Shown in pieces: positions 38,308-46,496 of a stretch of 64,000 nucleotides of DNA. The position numbers were made by a program, and so were the translations under genes. This DNA comes from Heterorhizobium halophytocola (GTDB lineage Bacteria; Pseudomonadota; Alphaproteobacteria; Rhizobiales; Rhizobiaceae). The stretch is taken from assembly GCF_017873095.1 (NCBI RefSeq), contig NZ_JAGGJU010000004.1, forward strand, positions 248,001 through 312,000. The letters run 5' to 3'. The notes under the pieces were generated by a model, which made no database searches, was not told the DNA's origin, and saw only the letters and a program-made list of their open reading frames with translations. Each line of letters opens with the position of its first letter. Within the stretch, counting starts at the first letter, position 1.

Positions 38308-39477
38308 CTATTCGAAGACGATCGAAGGGGCAGCCCTGCTGCCGCCGGCGCTGGCCTGTTCCCAGACATTGATGGCGATCTGGCGATAGGTTTCGGCCTG
38401 GGGTCCATCCGGCTCGGAGACGGTAACCGGGGTGCCGGCATCGGAATGCTCGCGGATCGACATGGTCAGCGGTACTTCGCCAAGGAAGGGCACGCCGATC
38501 GCATCGGCCTCGGCCCGCGCGCCGCCATGACCGAAGATGTCATAGCGATTGCCGGTGTCGGGCGCGATGAAATAGCTCATGTTCTCGACGATGCCGAGAA
38601 CGGGGACTTCGACCTTGTTGAACATGGCGATCCCCTTGCGGGCATCGATCAGTGCCAGATCCTGCGGCGTCGAGACGATCACGGCGCCGGTCAGCGGCAC
38701 CTGCTGGGCCATGGTCAGCTGGGCGTCGCCGGTGCCGGGCGGCATGTCGACGACCAGCACGTCGAGCTCGCCCCAGGCAACCTCGCGCATCATCTGCATC
38801 AGCGCCGACTGGACCATCGGCCCGCGCCAGATCATCGCCGTGCCCTCGTCGACCAGGAAGCCGATCGACATGGCCTTCAGCCCATGATTTTCCATCGGCA
38901 CGATCATGCGGCCGTCGATCTGCTTCGGCCGGCCGGAAATGCCGAGCAGCCGTGGCATCGACGGACCGTAGACATCGGCATCGAGAATGCCGACCTTCAG
39001 GCCGTTCGCCACCAGACCGAGCGCCAGGTTGACGGCAGTGGTCGACTTGCCCACCCCGCCCTTGCCCGAGGCGACGGCGATGATGGTCTTGATGCCGGGA
39101 ATGCCGGCCTTGGCCGGGCGCTGCGCACCGCCTGCCGGGGCGCCATGGCCATGTCCGGCGCCGTGCGAATGGCCGTGGCCGGCTGCTTGACGGGTCGGCT
39201 CGGGACGGGGGCTGGGAGCACCGGCCTTCTTCTCCGCCGTCAATGTCACCAGCGCACCCTTCAGACCCGCAATCGCGGTCACGGCGCGTTCGGCAGCCAT
39301 CCGCAACGGCTCCAGTTCACGCGCCCGCTCGGCCGGCACGCTGATCGAGAAATAGGCCTTCGCATCAGAAATGAAGATGTCCGACACCATGCCGAGATCG
39401 ACGATATTGCCCTCAAGATCCGGCCCCTTGATGGTCTTCAGGGTCTCGAGAATTGTCTCCTTCGTCACGTCACTCAT
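38308..39477 (-). CDS. Mrp/ApbC P-loop iron-sulfur carrier protein
   Basis: The 389-residue product has an N-terminal DUF59/MIP18 domain (LKTIKGPDLEGNIVDLGMVS), a His/Gly-rich linker (GHGHSHGAGHGHG), and a ParA-like NTPase domain with the deviant Walker A AVASGKGGVGKSTTAVNLA. The further motifs DADVYGPSMPRLLG, VVDMPPGTGDAQLT and ENMSYF follow. It carries or transfers Fe-S clusters. The His-rich linker could bind metal but may be just flexible. The start is set at MSDVTKE. Confidence 0.95.
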   Translation of the reverse strand: MSDVTKETILETLKTIKGPDLEGNIVDLGMVSDIFISDAKAYFSISVPAERARELEPLRMAAERAVTAIAGLKGALVTLTAEKKAGAPSPRPEPTRQAAGHGHSHGAGHGHGAPAGGAQRPAKAGIPGIKTIIAVASGKGGVGKSTTAVNLALGLVANGLKVGILDADVYGPSMPRLLGISGRPKQIDGRMIVPMENHGLKAMSIGFLVDEGTAMIWRGPMVQSALMQMMREVAWGELDVLVVDMPPGTGDAQLTMAQQVPLTGAVIVSTPQDLALIDARKGIAMFNKVEVPVLGIVENMSYFIAPDTGNRYDIFGHGGARAEADAIGVPFLGEVPLTMSIREHSDAGTPVTVSEPDGPQAETYRQIAINVWEQASAGGSRAAPSIVFE

Positions 39478-39622
39478 ATTTAAATCCTGTGATGCGATGT
39501 GTCGTCCGGGCAAAGCCTACGCGTGTGCTTACCAAATCCGAACCTTTTGGGTGATAGTTCTGACATAGGCTCTTCAATATCAAAACGGAAGAGCCGAGTT
39601 GGCGAGGATGAGGGAGTAAGCG

Positions 39623-40672
39623 ATGACGGATGTGACAGCCACCCCGCCGGAGGCACGCCGAACCGGCAGTCATTCCTTTACCAAGCGCTTTTTGCGATGG
39701 CTTTCGCCACTGTCCGACCTCGCCGCGCCCTTGCCGATATGCGCGATGGCTTATGTCTCAGTTGCATTTCTTGCCTATCACGAGACCTTCACCGGCCTAC
39801 TTGCAATCTACATCAGCAAGTTCGCGATTGCGCTACCGCTGTGTATCCTGATCATTCTGGCGGTTTTGGCCGTCACGGCCCTGACACCATCGCCGATCAA
39901 GTTCATGATCGGGATTGGTCGTGAACGCGCACCTCGGCTGACAGCGACGGTCGTGCTCACCATTCTGGTCATCACCGCGTTCACCACATTGAAATCCAAT
40001 ATACCCAATCTTGTGCCATTCTATGCCGACCCCTGGATCGCGCGGGCCGGCCTTTGGCTGCACGGAAACCAGCCATGGAAGATCGCACATCGCCTGCCGG
40101 ATATAACCGGCCTGCTGATCGACATCGTCTATTCACGGGTGTGGTTCGGACTGGTGCTGGGTACACTGATGGTCGCCGCGGTAATCGAGCCGTCGAAACG
40201 ATTTCGTCGCCTCTGTAGCGCCTTCCTTGCCACCCTGATTATCAACGGCACCATTCTTGCGATCGCCTTGTCGTCGGTCGGTCCAATTTTCTATCATGAC
40301 TTCTATTCAGGACAGGAGTTCAACGGCCTCAACGCGGCGATTGCCAGCAACCCGTATATCAACGATGTCCCGCTATATGCCGACTACCTGCTGGAAAGCT
40401 ACCGAAGCGGCATGGCGCTTCTGGGCTCCGGCATATCGGCAATGCCGAGTGTTCATGTCTCGCTGGCAGTATTGACGGCTTGGTATCTGACAAGTTTCGG
40501 TCCCGTTCGAGGCACAATCGGCTGGCTCCTGGCGGCCCTCATTCTGCTCGGCTCGGTCTATACCGGCTGGCACTACGCGCTGGACGGATATCTGGCGATC
40601 CTGTCCACCAGCCTGATTTGGCTGGCCGTCAGCAAATTCTATCGGCTTCCGCTCGGCCGGGCTACTCCTTAG
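39623..40672 (+). CDS. PAP2-superfamily membrane phosphatase/transferase
   Basis: The 349-residue membrane protein has about six helices. The PAP2 active-site motifs are SAMPSVHVSLAVL and YTGWHYALDGYLA, with the two catalytic His and the Asp. The arrangement is closer to the inositolphosphotransferase (Aur1/Ipt1-like) type of PAP2 domain than to small PgpB proteins. The substrate is likely a lipid or isoprenoid phosphate. Its stop codon overlaps the stop of the convergent cysG by four bases (TTAG). Confidence 0.85.
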   Translation: MTDVTATPPEARRTGSHSFTKRFLRWLSPLSDLAAPLPICAMAYVSVAFLAYHETFTGLLAIYISKFAIALPLCILIILAVLAVTALTPSPIKFMIGIGRERAPRLTATVVLTILVITAFTTLKSNIPNLVPFYADPWIARAGLWLHGNQPWKIAHRLPDITGLLIDIVYSRVWFGLVLGTLMVAAVIEPSKRFRRLCSAFLATLIINGTILAIALSSVGPIFYHDFYSGQEFNGLNAAIASNPYINDVPLYADYLLESYRSGMALLGSGISAMPSVHVSLAVLTAWYLTSFGPVRGTIGWLLAALILLGSVYTGWHYALDGYLAILSTSLIWLAVSKFYRLPLGRATP

Positions 40673-42675
40673 ATCGCGACCGAAAACGCGTCACCCGACA
40701 GGTGGACCACCCCCTGAGACGACGCCTTCAAAAACGCATTTCCGACGCCGATCAGGATCGGTTCGTCGACGCCGATTGCGGCAACGGCGTCGCTCAGGTC
40801 CAAAAGCGGTCCGCTCCAGCGGCGTTCGTTGTCGCGGGAGACGGAGGTCATGATCGCGACGGGTGTGGTCGTCGGCATGCCGGCGGCGATCAGGGCTGCC
40901 TGGATTTTCGGCGCGGTGCGGCCGCCCATGTAGAAGACGGTGGTGACGGCCGGATCGGACAGCCCGTTCCAGTCGATAGTATCAGGCAGGTCGCCATGCC
41001 GCGAATGGCCGGTGACGAAGCGCACCGACTGCGCATGGTCGCGGTGGGTGAGCGAGATGCCGAGCCGCGCGGCCATGGCCGAGGCCGAGGTGATGCCGGG
41101 CACGACATCGACCGGAATACCTTCCGCCTCGAGACGCGCGATCTCCTCGCCGGCGCGTCCGAAGATCATCGGATCGCCGGATTTCAGCCGCACGACACGC
41201 TTGCCGGCTTTGGCAAAACCTACCATTATCGCGTTGATGTCTTCCTGGCGGCAGCTCGTGCGACCGCCGCGCTTGCCGACCAGCATGCGCTTGGCCTCGC
41301 GCCGCGCCAGTTCCAGCACCTCGGCCGAGACGAGATCGTCGAACAGGATGACGTCTGCCGCCTGCAGCGCACGCACGGCCTTCAGCGTCAGCAGTTCCGC
41401 GTCCCCGGGGCCCGCCCCGACCAGTGTGACGCGACCGGTCCGCGCAGCAGCCGAGATCCGGCCGGCATCGGCCAGCAGCCGCTCCGCCGCGTCTTCCCCG
41501 GGTTCCCGGTTTCCGGCAAACGTATGATCGACAAAGCGCTCCCAGAAATTGCGGCGCTCGCTGCCGGGCGCCAGCAGGGCGTTCACCCGGTCGCGCAGCG
41601 CATGGGCAAGTTCGGCCCAGCCTTTCAGTGCCGGCGGCAGCAGCGTCTCGATCCGGCGGCGGATGGCCTGGCCGAGGATCGGTGCCGCGCCATCGGTCGA
41701 GATCGACACGACCACCGGCGAGCGATTGACGATCGAACCGAACTGGAACTGGCAGAAAGCCGGCTTGTCGATGACATTGACCGGCACGCCGGCTTCGACC
41801 GCGGCGTCGTGAAACGCCAGCGCTTCCAGGTCGGTCTCGCAGTCTGCCAGCGCCAGGGATGCGCCGGCGAAGCTTGCGGGAGACCAGGGCGCGTCGTGGT
41901 GATGGAGGGTGCCGCGTCTGGCCGTGGTGGATTCATGCCGCTGTCCTTGCGTGAGGACACCCTCCGCTGCCCTGCCGGGCATCTCTCCCTCAGGCAGGGA
42001 GATCGGCTGGCGGCCGGCCGATCGGTCGACGGCCGGCGCAGCAAGGTTGGGCTGAACCTTCGTTGACTGCGCCTTAGCGGCAGATCGGCCGAGATCGTGT
42101 GCCCTCTCCGGTGGATCATTGATTGCGAGCAAACGTGATGCAGTCGCCCCTATGGCTTTGCTTTCCAGCCTGCCCCGGAGCCCTGCAGACGCCACCTCAT
42201 CCTCAACGCCGACGATAGCACGAGCGGCAGCGGCGGGGTCGATCTCCCCCCTGGAGGGGGAGATGTCCGGCAGGACAGAGGGGGGTAAGCTGCCGCCAGC
42301 ATCGCCTTTGCCCTCGATCTCCATGCCGAGAGAAGCAAGAGGTTCTATGTGCCTTGGTTCACCTTCAACAACTTCGACCCGCGGAGAGGCCCGCACGGCG
42401 AGAGGTGAATCCGCGCCATGCCGCTCAGTGATCAGCGTGCGGAATGTCTCGCCGAGTTCTGCCGCAGGGCACCAGACATGGACATCGGCACCGCAGGCCA
42501 TCAGCAGTTCGGCCTTCCAGGCGGCGCCCTCGGTTCCGCCGGCAAGCAGAACGGGCTTTCCTTCCAGCGACCAGAACACCGGCAGCTTGGCGAGCGGGGC
42601 CATGCGCTCCAGCGCCCGACGGTCGGATCTGCCGGGGCGCGTGGCTTCATTCGGCTGCGAGTGGATGGCAGGCAT
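40669..42675 (-). CDS. cysG: Siroheme synthase with large in-frame repeat insertion
   Basis: This fused enzyme makes siroheme for nitrite reductase. The C-terminal uroporphyrinogen-III methyltransferase part looks complete (GRVTLVGAGPGDAELLTLKA, VVRLKSGDPMIFGRAGEE). The N-terminal precorrin-2 dehydrogenase/ferrochelatase part (LPVFWSLEGKPVLLAGGTEG ... VPVNVIDKPAFCQFQFGSIV) is split by about 160 extra residues (about 90-255) that come from mosaic repeats. The reading frame stays open throughout, giving 668 residues against about 480 expected. The start at 42675 has an AGGGGG site and overlaps nasA by 29 bp; an ATG at 42603 is an alternative. Whether the dehydrogenase part still works is unknown. 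Confidence 0.88.
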   Translation of the reverse strand: MPAIHSQPNEATRPGRSDRRALERMAPLAKLPVFWSLEGKPVLLAGGTEGAAWKAELLMACGADVHVWCPAAELGETFRTLITERHGADSPLAVRASPRVEVVEGEPRHIEPLASLGMEIEGKGDAGGSLPPSVLPDISPSRGEIDPAAAARAIVGVEDEVASAGLRGRLESKAIGATASRLLAINDPPERAHDLGRSAAKAQSTKVQPNLAAPAVDRSAGRQPISLPEGEMPGRAAEGVLTQGQRHESTTARRGTLHHHDAPWSPASFAGASLALADCETDLEALAFHDAAVEAGVPVNVIDKPAFCQFQFGSIVNRSPVVVSISTDGAAPILGQAIRRRIETLLPPALKGWAELAHALRDRVNALLAPGSERRNFWERFVDHTFAGNREPGEDAAERLLADAGRISAAARTGRVTLVGAGPGDAELLTLKAVRALQAADVILFDDLVSAEVLELARREAKRMLVGKRGGRTSCRQEDINAIMVGFAKAGKRVVRLKSGDPMIFGRAGEEIARLEAEGIPVDVVPGITSASAMAARLGISLTHRDHAQSVRFVTGHSRHGDLPDTIDWNGLSDPAVTTVFYMGGRTAPKIQAALIAAGMPTTTPVAIMTSVSRDNERRWSGPLLDLSDAVAAIGVDEPILIGVGNAFLKASSQGVVHLSGDAFSVAI
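41956..42004 (-). repeat. RIME-like palindromic repeat, copy B, inside cysG
   Basis: Read on the minus strand this unit begins with GATCTCCC, contains GAGAGATGCCCGGCAGGGCA and ends with GGAGGGTGTC. It folds into two small hairpins, the second being GCCC-GGCA-GGGC. It is an inverted copy of the unit at 42241-42287. Such units, known as rhizobial intergenic mosaic elements, normally sit between genes. Confidence 0.7.
42241..42287 (+). repeat. RIME-like palindromic repeat, copy A, inside cysG
   Basis: The unit has a first hairpin with 9-bp arms ATCTCCCCC and GGGGGAGAT, a second hairpin GTCC-GGCA-GGAC, and ends in GAGGGGGGTA. Compared with copy B the second stem differs at both arms in a compensating way. 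Together with copy B it bounds a 236-bp segment. Confidence 0.75.
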
Positions 42676-45301
42676 GGATGATCCCCCTGATTTCGGCGCG
42701 GCAGGAGCCGCAATTGGTGCCGGCCGAGAGCTTTTGCCCGACGGCCTCGACGGTGTGGCAGCCGGCAGAGACGGCGGCCGTAATCTGGTTGATGCCGACG
42801 GAAAAGCACGAGCAGACGGTGGCCCCCGGATCGGGCCGCCCTGCCCCCGGCCGTCCGGCAGTGACGCTGTAGCGGGTGCGGGCGTCGGCATGCTCCTGCA
42901 ACAACTGCGTCACCGCCCAGCTGCGCGAGACGGCAACCGGTTGCCGGGCGATGAACAGCGCCAGCAGCAGGCGTGACCCGGCGAAGAAGGCGAGACGCAG
43001 ATCCCCGGTCATGGCATCGGCATAGCCGATGCTCTCGGCTCCGACCGGCAGGTCGAACCGGGTCCGGCACCAGTCCTCCCAGTCGCCCGGCCGCGTGTCG
43101 AAGGCGAGTTCCAGGCGCCAGCCGCCGGTGGCCCGCGCAATCGCCCAATAGGATATGTCGAGAGCCTTCGGGCCTTGCGCCGAGACGATGAAGCCATACG
43201 CATCCGCCGGATGACGGCTGGCGCGCACGGCCACATGCTTGGACGCCGGCTGGCCGGAATGCGGGTCGGTGACCGGCGCCACCAGCGCATCGATGCGGCC
43301 GGCATTGGAGAACTCGCCCGTCCAGTGCATCGGTGCAAACAGCGATCCGCGCTGCTGGCGGTTTGTCACCAGCGCGCGCAGCACCGCTCTACCCCAGGGG
43401 CTTTCCAGCGCCACGAGATCGGCGTCGCGGATCTCCAGCTTGGCGGCATCGTCCGGATGGATCTCGACAAAGGGTTCGGCCATATGCGCCGACAGCCGGG
43501 CGCTCTTGCCGGTGCGCGTCATCGTGTGCCACTGGTCGCGAATGCGTCCGGTGTTGAGGATCAGCGGATAATCGCTGCTGGTGCGTGCGGGCACGGGGGC
43601 ACTGACCGGCACCAGCCGTGCCTTTCCGTCGGCATGATAAAAGCCGCCATTGGCAAAGAAACGGCTTTCCGTCTGCGGCGTGCCTTCGCGCTGCGGCCAC
43701 TGAAATGGGCCGAGCGCGTCATAGGTCGCCGCGTCTATCGTGGCATGGGCGCCGATGTCGAAATCGCGGGTGCCGTCGTTCTCGAAGGCGGAGAGCGCCG
43801 CATGTTCGGCGAAGATCTCAGCCGGCGCGGTGAAGTCGAAGCCGTCGAAGCCCATCCGCCGACCGATCTGGGCCAGCTGCCACCAGTCGGGGCGTGCCGC
43901 GCCCGGTGTCGCGATGAAGGGGCGCTGGCGCGAAATGCGCCGTTCGGAATTGGTCACCGTGCCGCTCTTTTCGCCCCAGCCGGTGGCCGGCAGCAGCACG
44001 TCCGCCAGTCTTGCCGTGTCGGTATCGGCCTGGATGTCGGAGACGACGACGAAGGGACAGGCCTCGATCGCCGCCCGCACCCTGTCGGCATCGGGCATCG
44101 ACACCACCGGATTGGTGGACATGATCCACAGCGCCTTGATCCGGCCATCGGCGACGGCATCGAACATGTCGACCGCCTTCAGCCCGGGCTTGCTGGCCAC
44201 GGTCGCAGATCCCCAGAAGCGCTGGACCCGGTCACGGTCTTCGGCGCTTTCCAGCGCCATATGCGCCGCCAGCATGTTGGCCAGACCACCGACCTCGCGT
44301 CCGCCCATGGCGTTCGGCTGGCCGGTCAGTGAAAACGGACCCATGCCGGGACGACCGATGCGGCCCGTTGCCAGATGGCAGTTGAGGATGGCATTGACCT
44401 TGTCGGTGCCGATCGACGACTGGTTGACGCCCTGGCTGTAGCAGGTGACGACCTTCTGGGTGGCGGCGAAGAGATCATAGAAGGCAGCAATCTCGGGGCG
44501 GCGCAGGCCGGTCGCGTTCGCAACGCCATCGGGAGACAGGCCACGGGCCGCCTCCAGGGCCTGCGGGAACCCGCTCGTGTGGTTTGCCACATATTCGCAG
44601 TGAACCGCGCCGACATCGGCGAGATGCGCCAGCAATCCATTGAACAGTGCCAGATCGCCATCGGGACGCAGCGCCAGATGCAGGTCGGCGATATCGCAGG
44701 TCGCGGTCCGGCGCGGATCGATGACGACGACCTTCATCTCGGGCCGCCTTTCCTTTGCCGCGACGATCCGCTGGTAGATCACCGGATGGCACCAGGCGAG
44801 ATTGGAACCGGTCAGGATCACCAGATCCGCCAGCTCGAGATCCTCGTAGGTGCCGGGCACGGTGTCGGCACCGAAGGCGCGGCGATGACCGGCCACCGAC
44901 GACGACATGCAGAGCCTGGAATTGGTATCGATATTGGCCGAGCCGATGAAGCCCTTCATCAGCTTGTTGGCGACGTAGTAGTCTTCGGTCAGCAACTGGC
45001 CGGAAACATAGAAGGCGACAGCGTCTGGACCATGGGTGGCGATGGTCTCGGAAAATCTCGCGGCAACGAGATCGAGCGCCTCGTCCCAATCCGTGGACCG
45101 ATCGCCGATCTGCGGATGAAGCGCCCTGCCCTCCAGGCCCAGCGTCTCGGCGAGCGCCGACCCTTTGGAGCAGAGGCGTCCGAAATTGGCCGGATGGTCG
45201 AGATCGCCCTTGACGCTGACGGCACCGTCCTCCGCCACCGTCGCAATCACCCCGCAGCCGACGCCGCAATAGGGACAGGTGGTCCTGGTTTCAGTGGGCA
45301 T
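42647..45301 (-). CDS. nasA: Assimilatory nitrate reductase catalytic subunit
   Basis: This cytoplasmic molybdopterin enzyme reduces nitrate to nitrite. The 884-residue product has the N-terminal 4Fe-4S motif TTCPYCGVGCGVIA (C9, C12, C16), molybdopterin oxidoreductase domains (SNLAWCHPVIYQR, VNQSSIGTDKVNAI, GRIGRPGMGPFSLTGQPNAM) and a molydopterin-dinucleotide binding domain. A C-terminal BFD-like 2Fe-2S domain follows (VCSCFSVGINQITAAV, GTNCGSCRAEI). This is the usual NasA/NarB layout for NADH- or ferredoxin-linked assimilation. A GGGGGAGG ribosome site fixes the start. It overlaps cysG downstream and is separated from nirD by the oppositely oriented hicAB genes. Confidence 0.96.
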   Translation of the reverse strand: MPTETRTTCPYCGVGCGVIATVAEDGAVSVKGDLDHPANFGRLCSKGSALAETLGLEGRALHPQIGDRSTDWDEALDLVAARFSETIATHGPDAVAFYVSGQLLTEDYYVANKLMKGFIGSANIDTNSRLCMSSSVAGHRRAFGADTVPGTYEDLELADLVILTGSNLAWCHPVIYQRIVAAKERRPEMKVVVIDPRRTATCDIADLHLALRPDGDLALFNGLLAHLADVGAVHCEYVANHTSGFPQALEAARGLSPDGVANATGLRRPEIAAFYDLFAATQKVVTCYSQGVNQSSIGTDKVNAILNCHLATGRIGRPGMGPFSLTGQPNAMGGREVGGLANMLAAHMALESAEDRDRVQRFWGSATVASKPGLKAVDMFDAVADGRIKALWIMSTNPVVSMPDADRVRAAIEACPFVVVSDIQADTDTARLADVLLPATGWGEKSGTVTNSERRISRQRPFIATPGAARPDWWQLAQIGRRMGFDGFDFTAPAEIFAEHAALSAFENDGTRDFDIGAHATIDAATYDALGPFQWPQREGTPQTESRFFANGGFYHADGKARLVPVSAPVPARTSSDYPLILNTGRIRDQWHTMTRTGKSARLSAHMAEPFVEIHPDDAAKLEIRDADLVALESPWGRAVLRALVTNRQQRGSLFAPMHWTGEFSNAGRIDALVAPVTDPHSGQPASKHVAVRASRHPADAYGFIVSAQGPKALDISYWAIARATGGWRLELAFDTRPGDWEDWCRTRFDLPVGAESIGYADAMTGDLRLAFFAGSRLLLALFIARQPVAVSRSWAVTQLLQEHADARTRYSVTAGRPGAGRPDPGATVCSCFSVGINQITAAVSAGCHTVEAVGQKLSAGTNCGSCRAEIRGIIHACHPLAAE

Positions 45302-45399
45302 GGAAGAGCCTCCCCCATGTTCGCGCGCTGCGACGTTGTTGAATGGCCAAACAGAAATGTGTATATAAATGCGCACCGATACTGCGGAGCGACGGGTAC

Positions 45400-45594
45400 A
45401 TGGAATGCGATAGCCGCATGATCATCCAGCGCCTGAAAGCGGATGGCTTCGAACTGATTGCGGTTCGCGGCTCGCACCACAAGTTTCGCAAGAACGGGAA
45501 AACGGTGATCGTTCCCCACCCGAAGAAGGATTTACCGATCGGCACCGCCCGCGCAATCGCGGCCCAGGCTGGTTGGCTACCCAAGGAAGAATGA
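45400..45594 (+). CDS. hicA: HicA-type mRNA interferase toxin
   Basis: The 64-residue product has the HicA double-stranded-RNA-binding-like fold: IIQRLKADGFELIAVRGSHH with the catalytic His, then KFRKNGKTVIVPHPKKDLPI and GTARAIAAQAGW. I start it at the ATG at 45400 because the family begins there; the frame is open from 45343. An AT-rich box (TATATAAA) lies about 30-40 bp upstream and may be the -10. It overlaps hicB by 4 bp (ATGA). The toxin would cleave mRNA unless bound by HicB. Confidence 0.92.
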   Translation: MECDSRMIIQRLKADGFELIAVRGSHHKFRKNGKTVIVPHPKKDLPIGTARAIAAQAGWLPKEE

Positions 45595-45995
45595 CCATGC
45601 GCCACTATATCGCCCTGGTACACAAGGATGCCGAGAGTGCCTTCGGCGTGAGTTTTCCGGATCTGCCCGGCGTATTTTCGGCCGCAGATGAGGAAGGCGA
45701 CCTGATCGGAAATGCGATCGAGGCCCTGCGCCTGTGGGCCGAAGACGCGCCGTTGCCGGCCCCGAACCCGATCGAGGCGATCGTCGAGCGGCAGGATATC
45801 CGTCACGCGCTGGCTGGTGGCGCATTTCTCGTTCGGGTTCCGCTGATCGAGGACGATGTCCGCGTCGTGCGGGCAAACGTCACCTTCGAAGCTGGCACGC
45901 TGAAAGCGATCGACGAGGCTGCAGCGAAGCGCGGCCTCACCCGCTCCGCCTTCCTTGCCAGTTGTGCCCGCAAGGAAATAGAAGCGGTTGGCTGA
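45591..45995 (+). CDS. hicB: HicB-type antitoxin with RHH DNA-binding domain
   Basis: The 134-residue product starts with the HicB domain (HYIALVHKDAESAFGVSFPD, LPGVFSAADEEGDLIGNAIE) and ends in a ribbon-helix-helix-like part (NVTFEAGTLKAIDEAAAKRG, LTRSAFLASCARKEIE). It neutralises HicA and probably represses the hicAB promoter. The pair is inserted in opposite orientation between nirD and nasA, which normally follow each other in rhizobial nitrate clusters. Confidence 0.92.
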   Translation: MTMRHYIALVHKDAESAFGVSFPDLPGVFSAADEEGDLIGNAIEALRLWAEDAPLPAPNPIEAIVERQDIRHALAGGAFLVRVPLIEDDVRVVRANVTFEAGTLKAIDEAAAKRGLTRSAFLASCARKEIEAVG

Positions 45996-46018
45996 TCGTC
46001 GCTTCGCCCCCATAGACC

Positions 46019-46351
46019 CTACTCCGCCGCCACAAGCGCGGCCTCACCCAGCGCGATGGACAATTCGCCATCGACATTGCGCACCGGAATGGTCTTCACC
46101 TGCCCCTCGTCGGCGCCGAGCGCCTTGCCGGTTTCGAGCGAGATGACGAAATTGTGCAGCGGGCAGGTCACCGAGGCATCGTGGACGATGCCCTGCGACA
46201 GTGGTCCACCCTTGTGCGGGCAGTGATCCTCGATCGCGAAGACCTGGTCTTCGGCCGTGCGGAACACGGCGATCTTGCCGTCCGGCGTCTTGACGCAACG
46301 TGCGCCCCGGCGGGGAATCTCGTTGATGTGGCCGATGGAAATCCAGTTCAT
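46019..46351 (-). CDS. nirD: Nitrite reductase small subunit (Rieske-type)
   Basis: The 110-residue product is the NirD subunit of NADH-nitrite reductase. Rieske-like ligands are present in IEDHCPHKGGPLSQGI and VTCPLHNFVISLETG (C-x-H and C-x-x-H). It supports NirB in reducing nitrite to ammonium. It is separated from nirB by 145 bp that are mostly filled by a palindromic repeat, unusual for a tightly coupled subunit pair. Confidence 0.95.
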   Translation of the reverse strand: MNWISIGHINEIPRRGARCVKTPDGKIAVFRTAEDQVFAIEDHCPHKGGPLSQGIVHDASVTCPLHNFVISLETGKALGADEGQVKTIPVRNVDGELSIALGEAALVAAE

Positions 46352-46374
46352 GGGTTCGTTCCTTAAAAATGAAG

Positions 46375-46490
46375 ACCCCTCCCCGCCACCTCGCCACAAG
46401 GGGGAGGGACTTGCCGGCCGAGACCTGTCGCCACACTGGCGGCTCGGGTCTCTCCCCGCGACGCGGCGCCGGCAGGCCAGAGGGGGGCCG
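46375..46490. repeat. Palindromic mosaic repeat between nirB and nirD
   Basis: The element has outer arms CCCCTC (46376-46381) and GAGGGG, inner arms GCCGGC on both sides, and a central imperfect stem GAGACC/GGTCTC. It also contains a segment like CTCGCCACAAGGGGGAGGGA that is common in rhizobial intergenic repeats. It lies between nirB stop and nirD start, so it is transcribed and would form a long hairpin in the mRNA. Confidence 0.65.
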
Positions 46491-46496
46491 GTTTCC

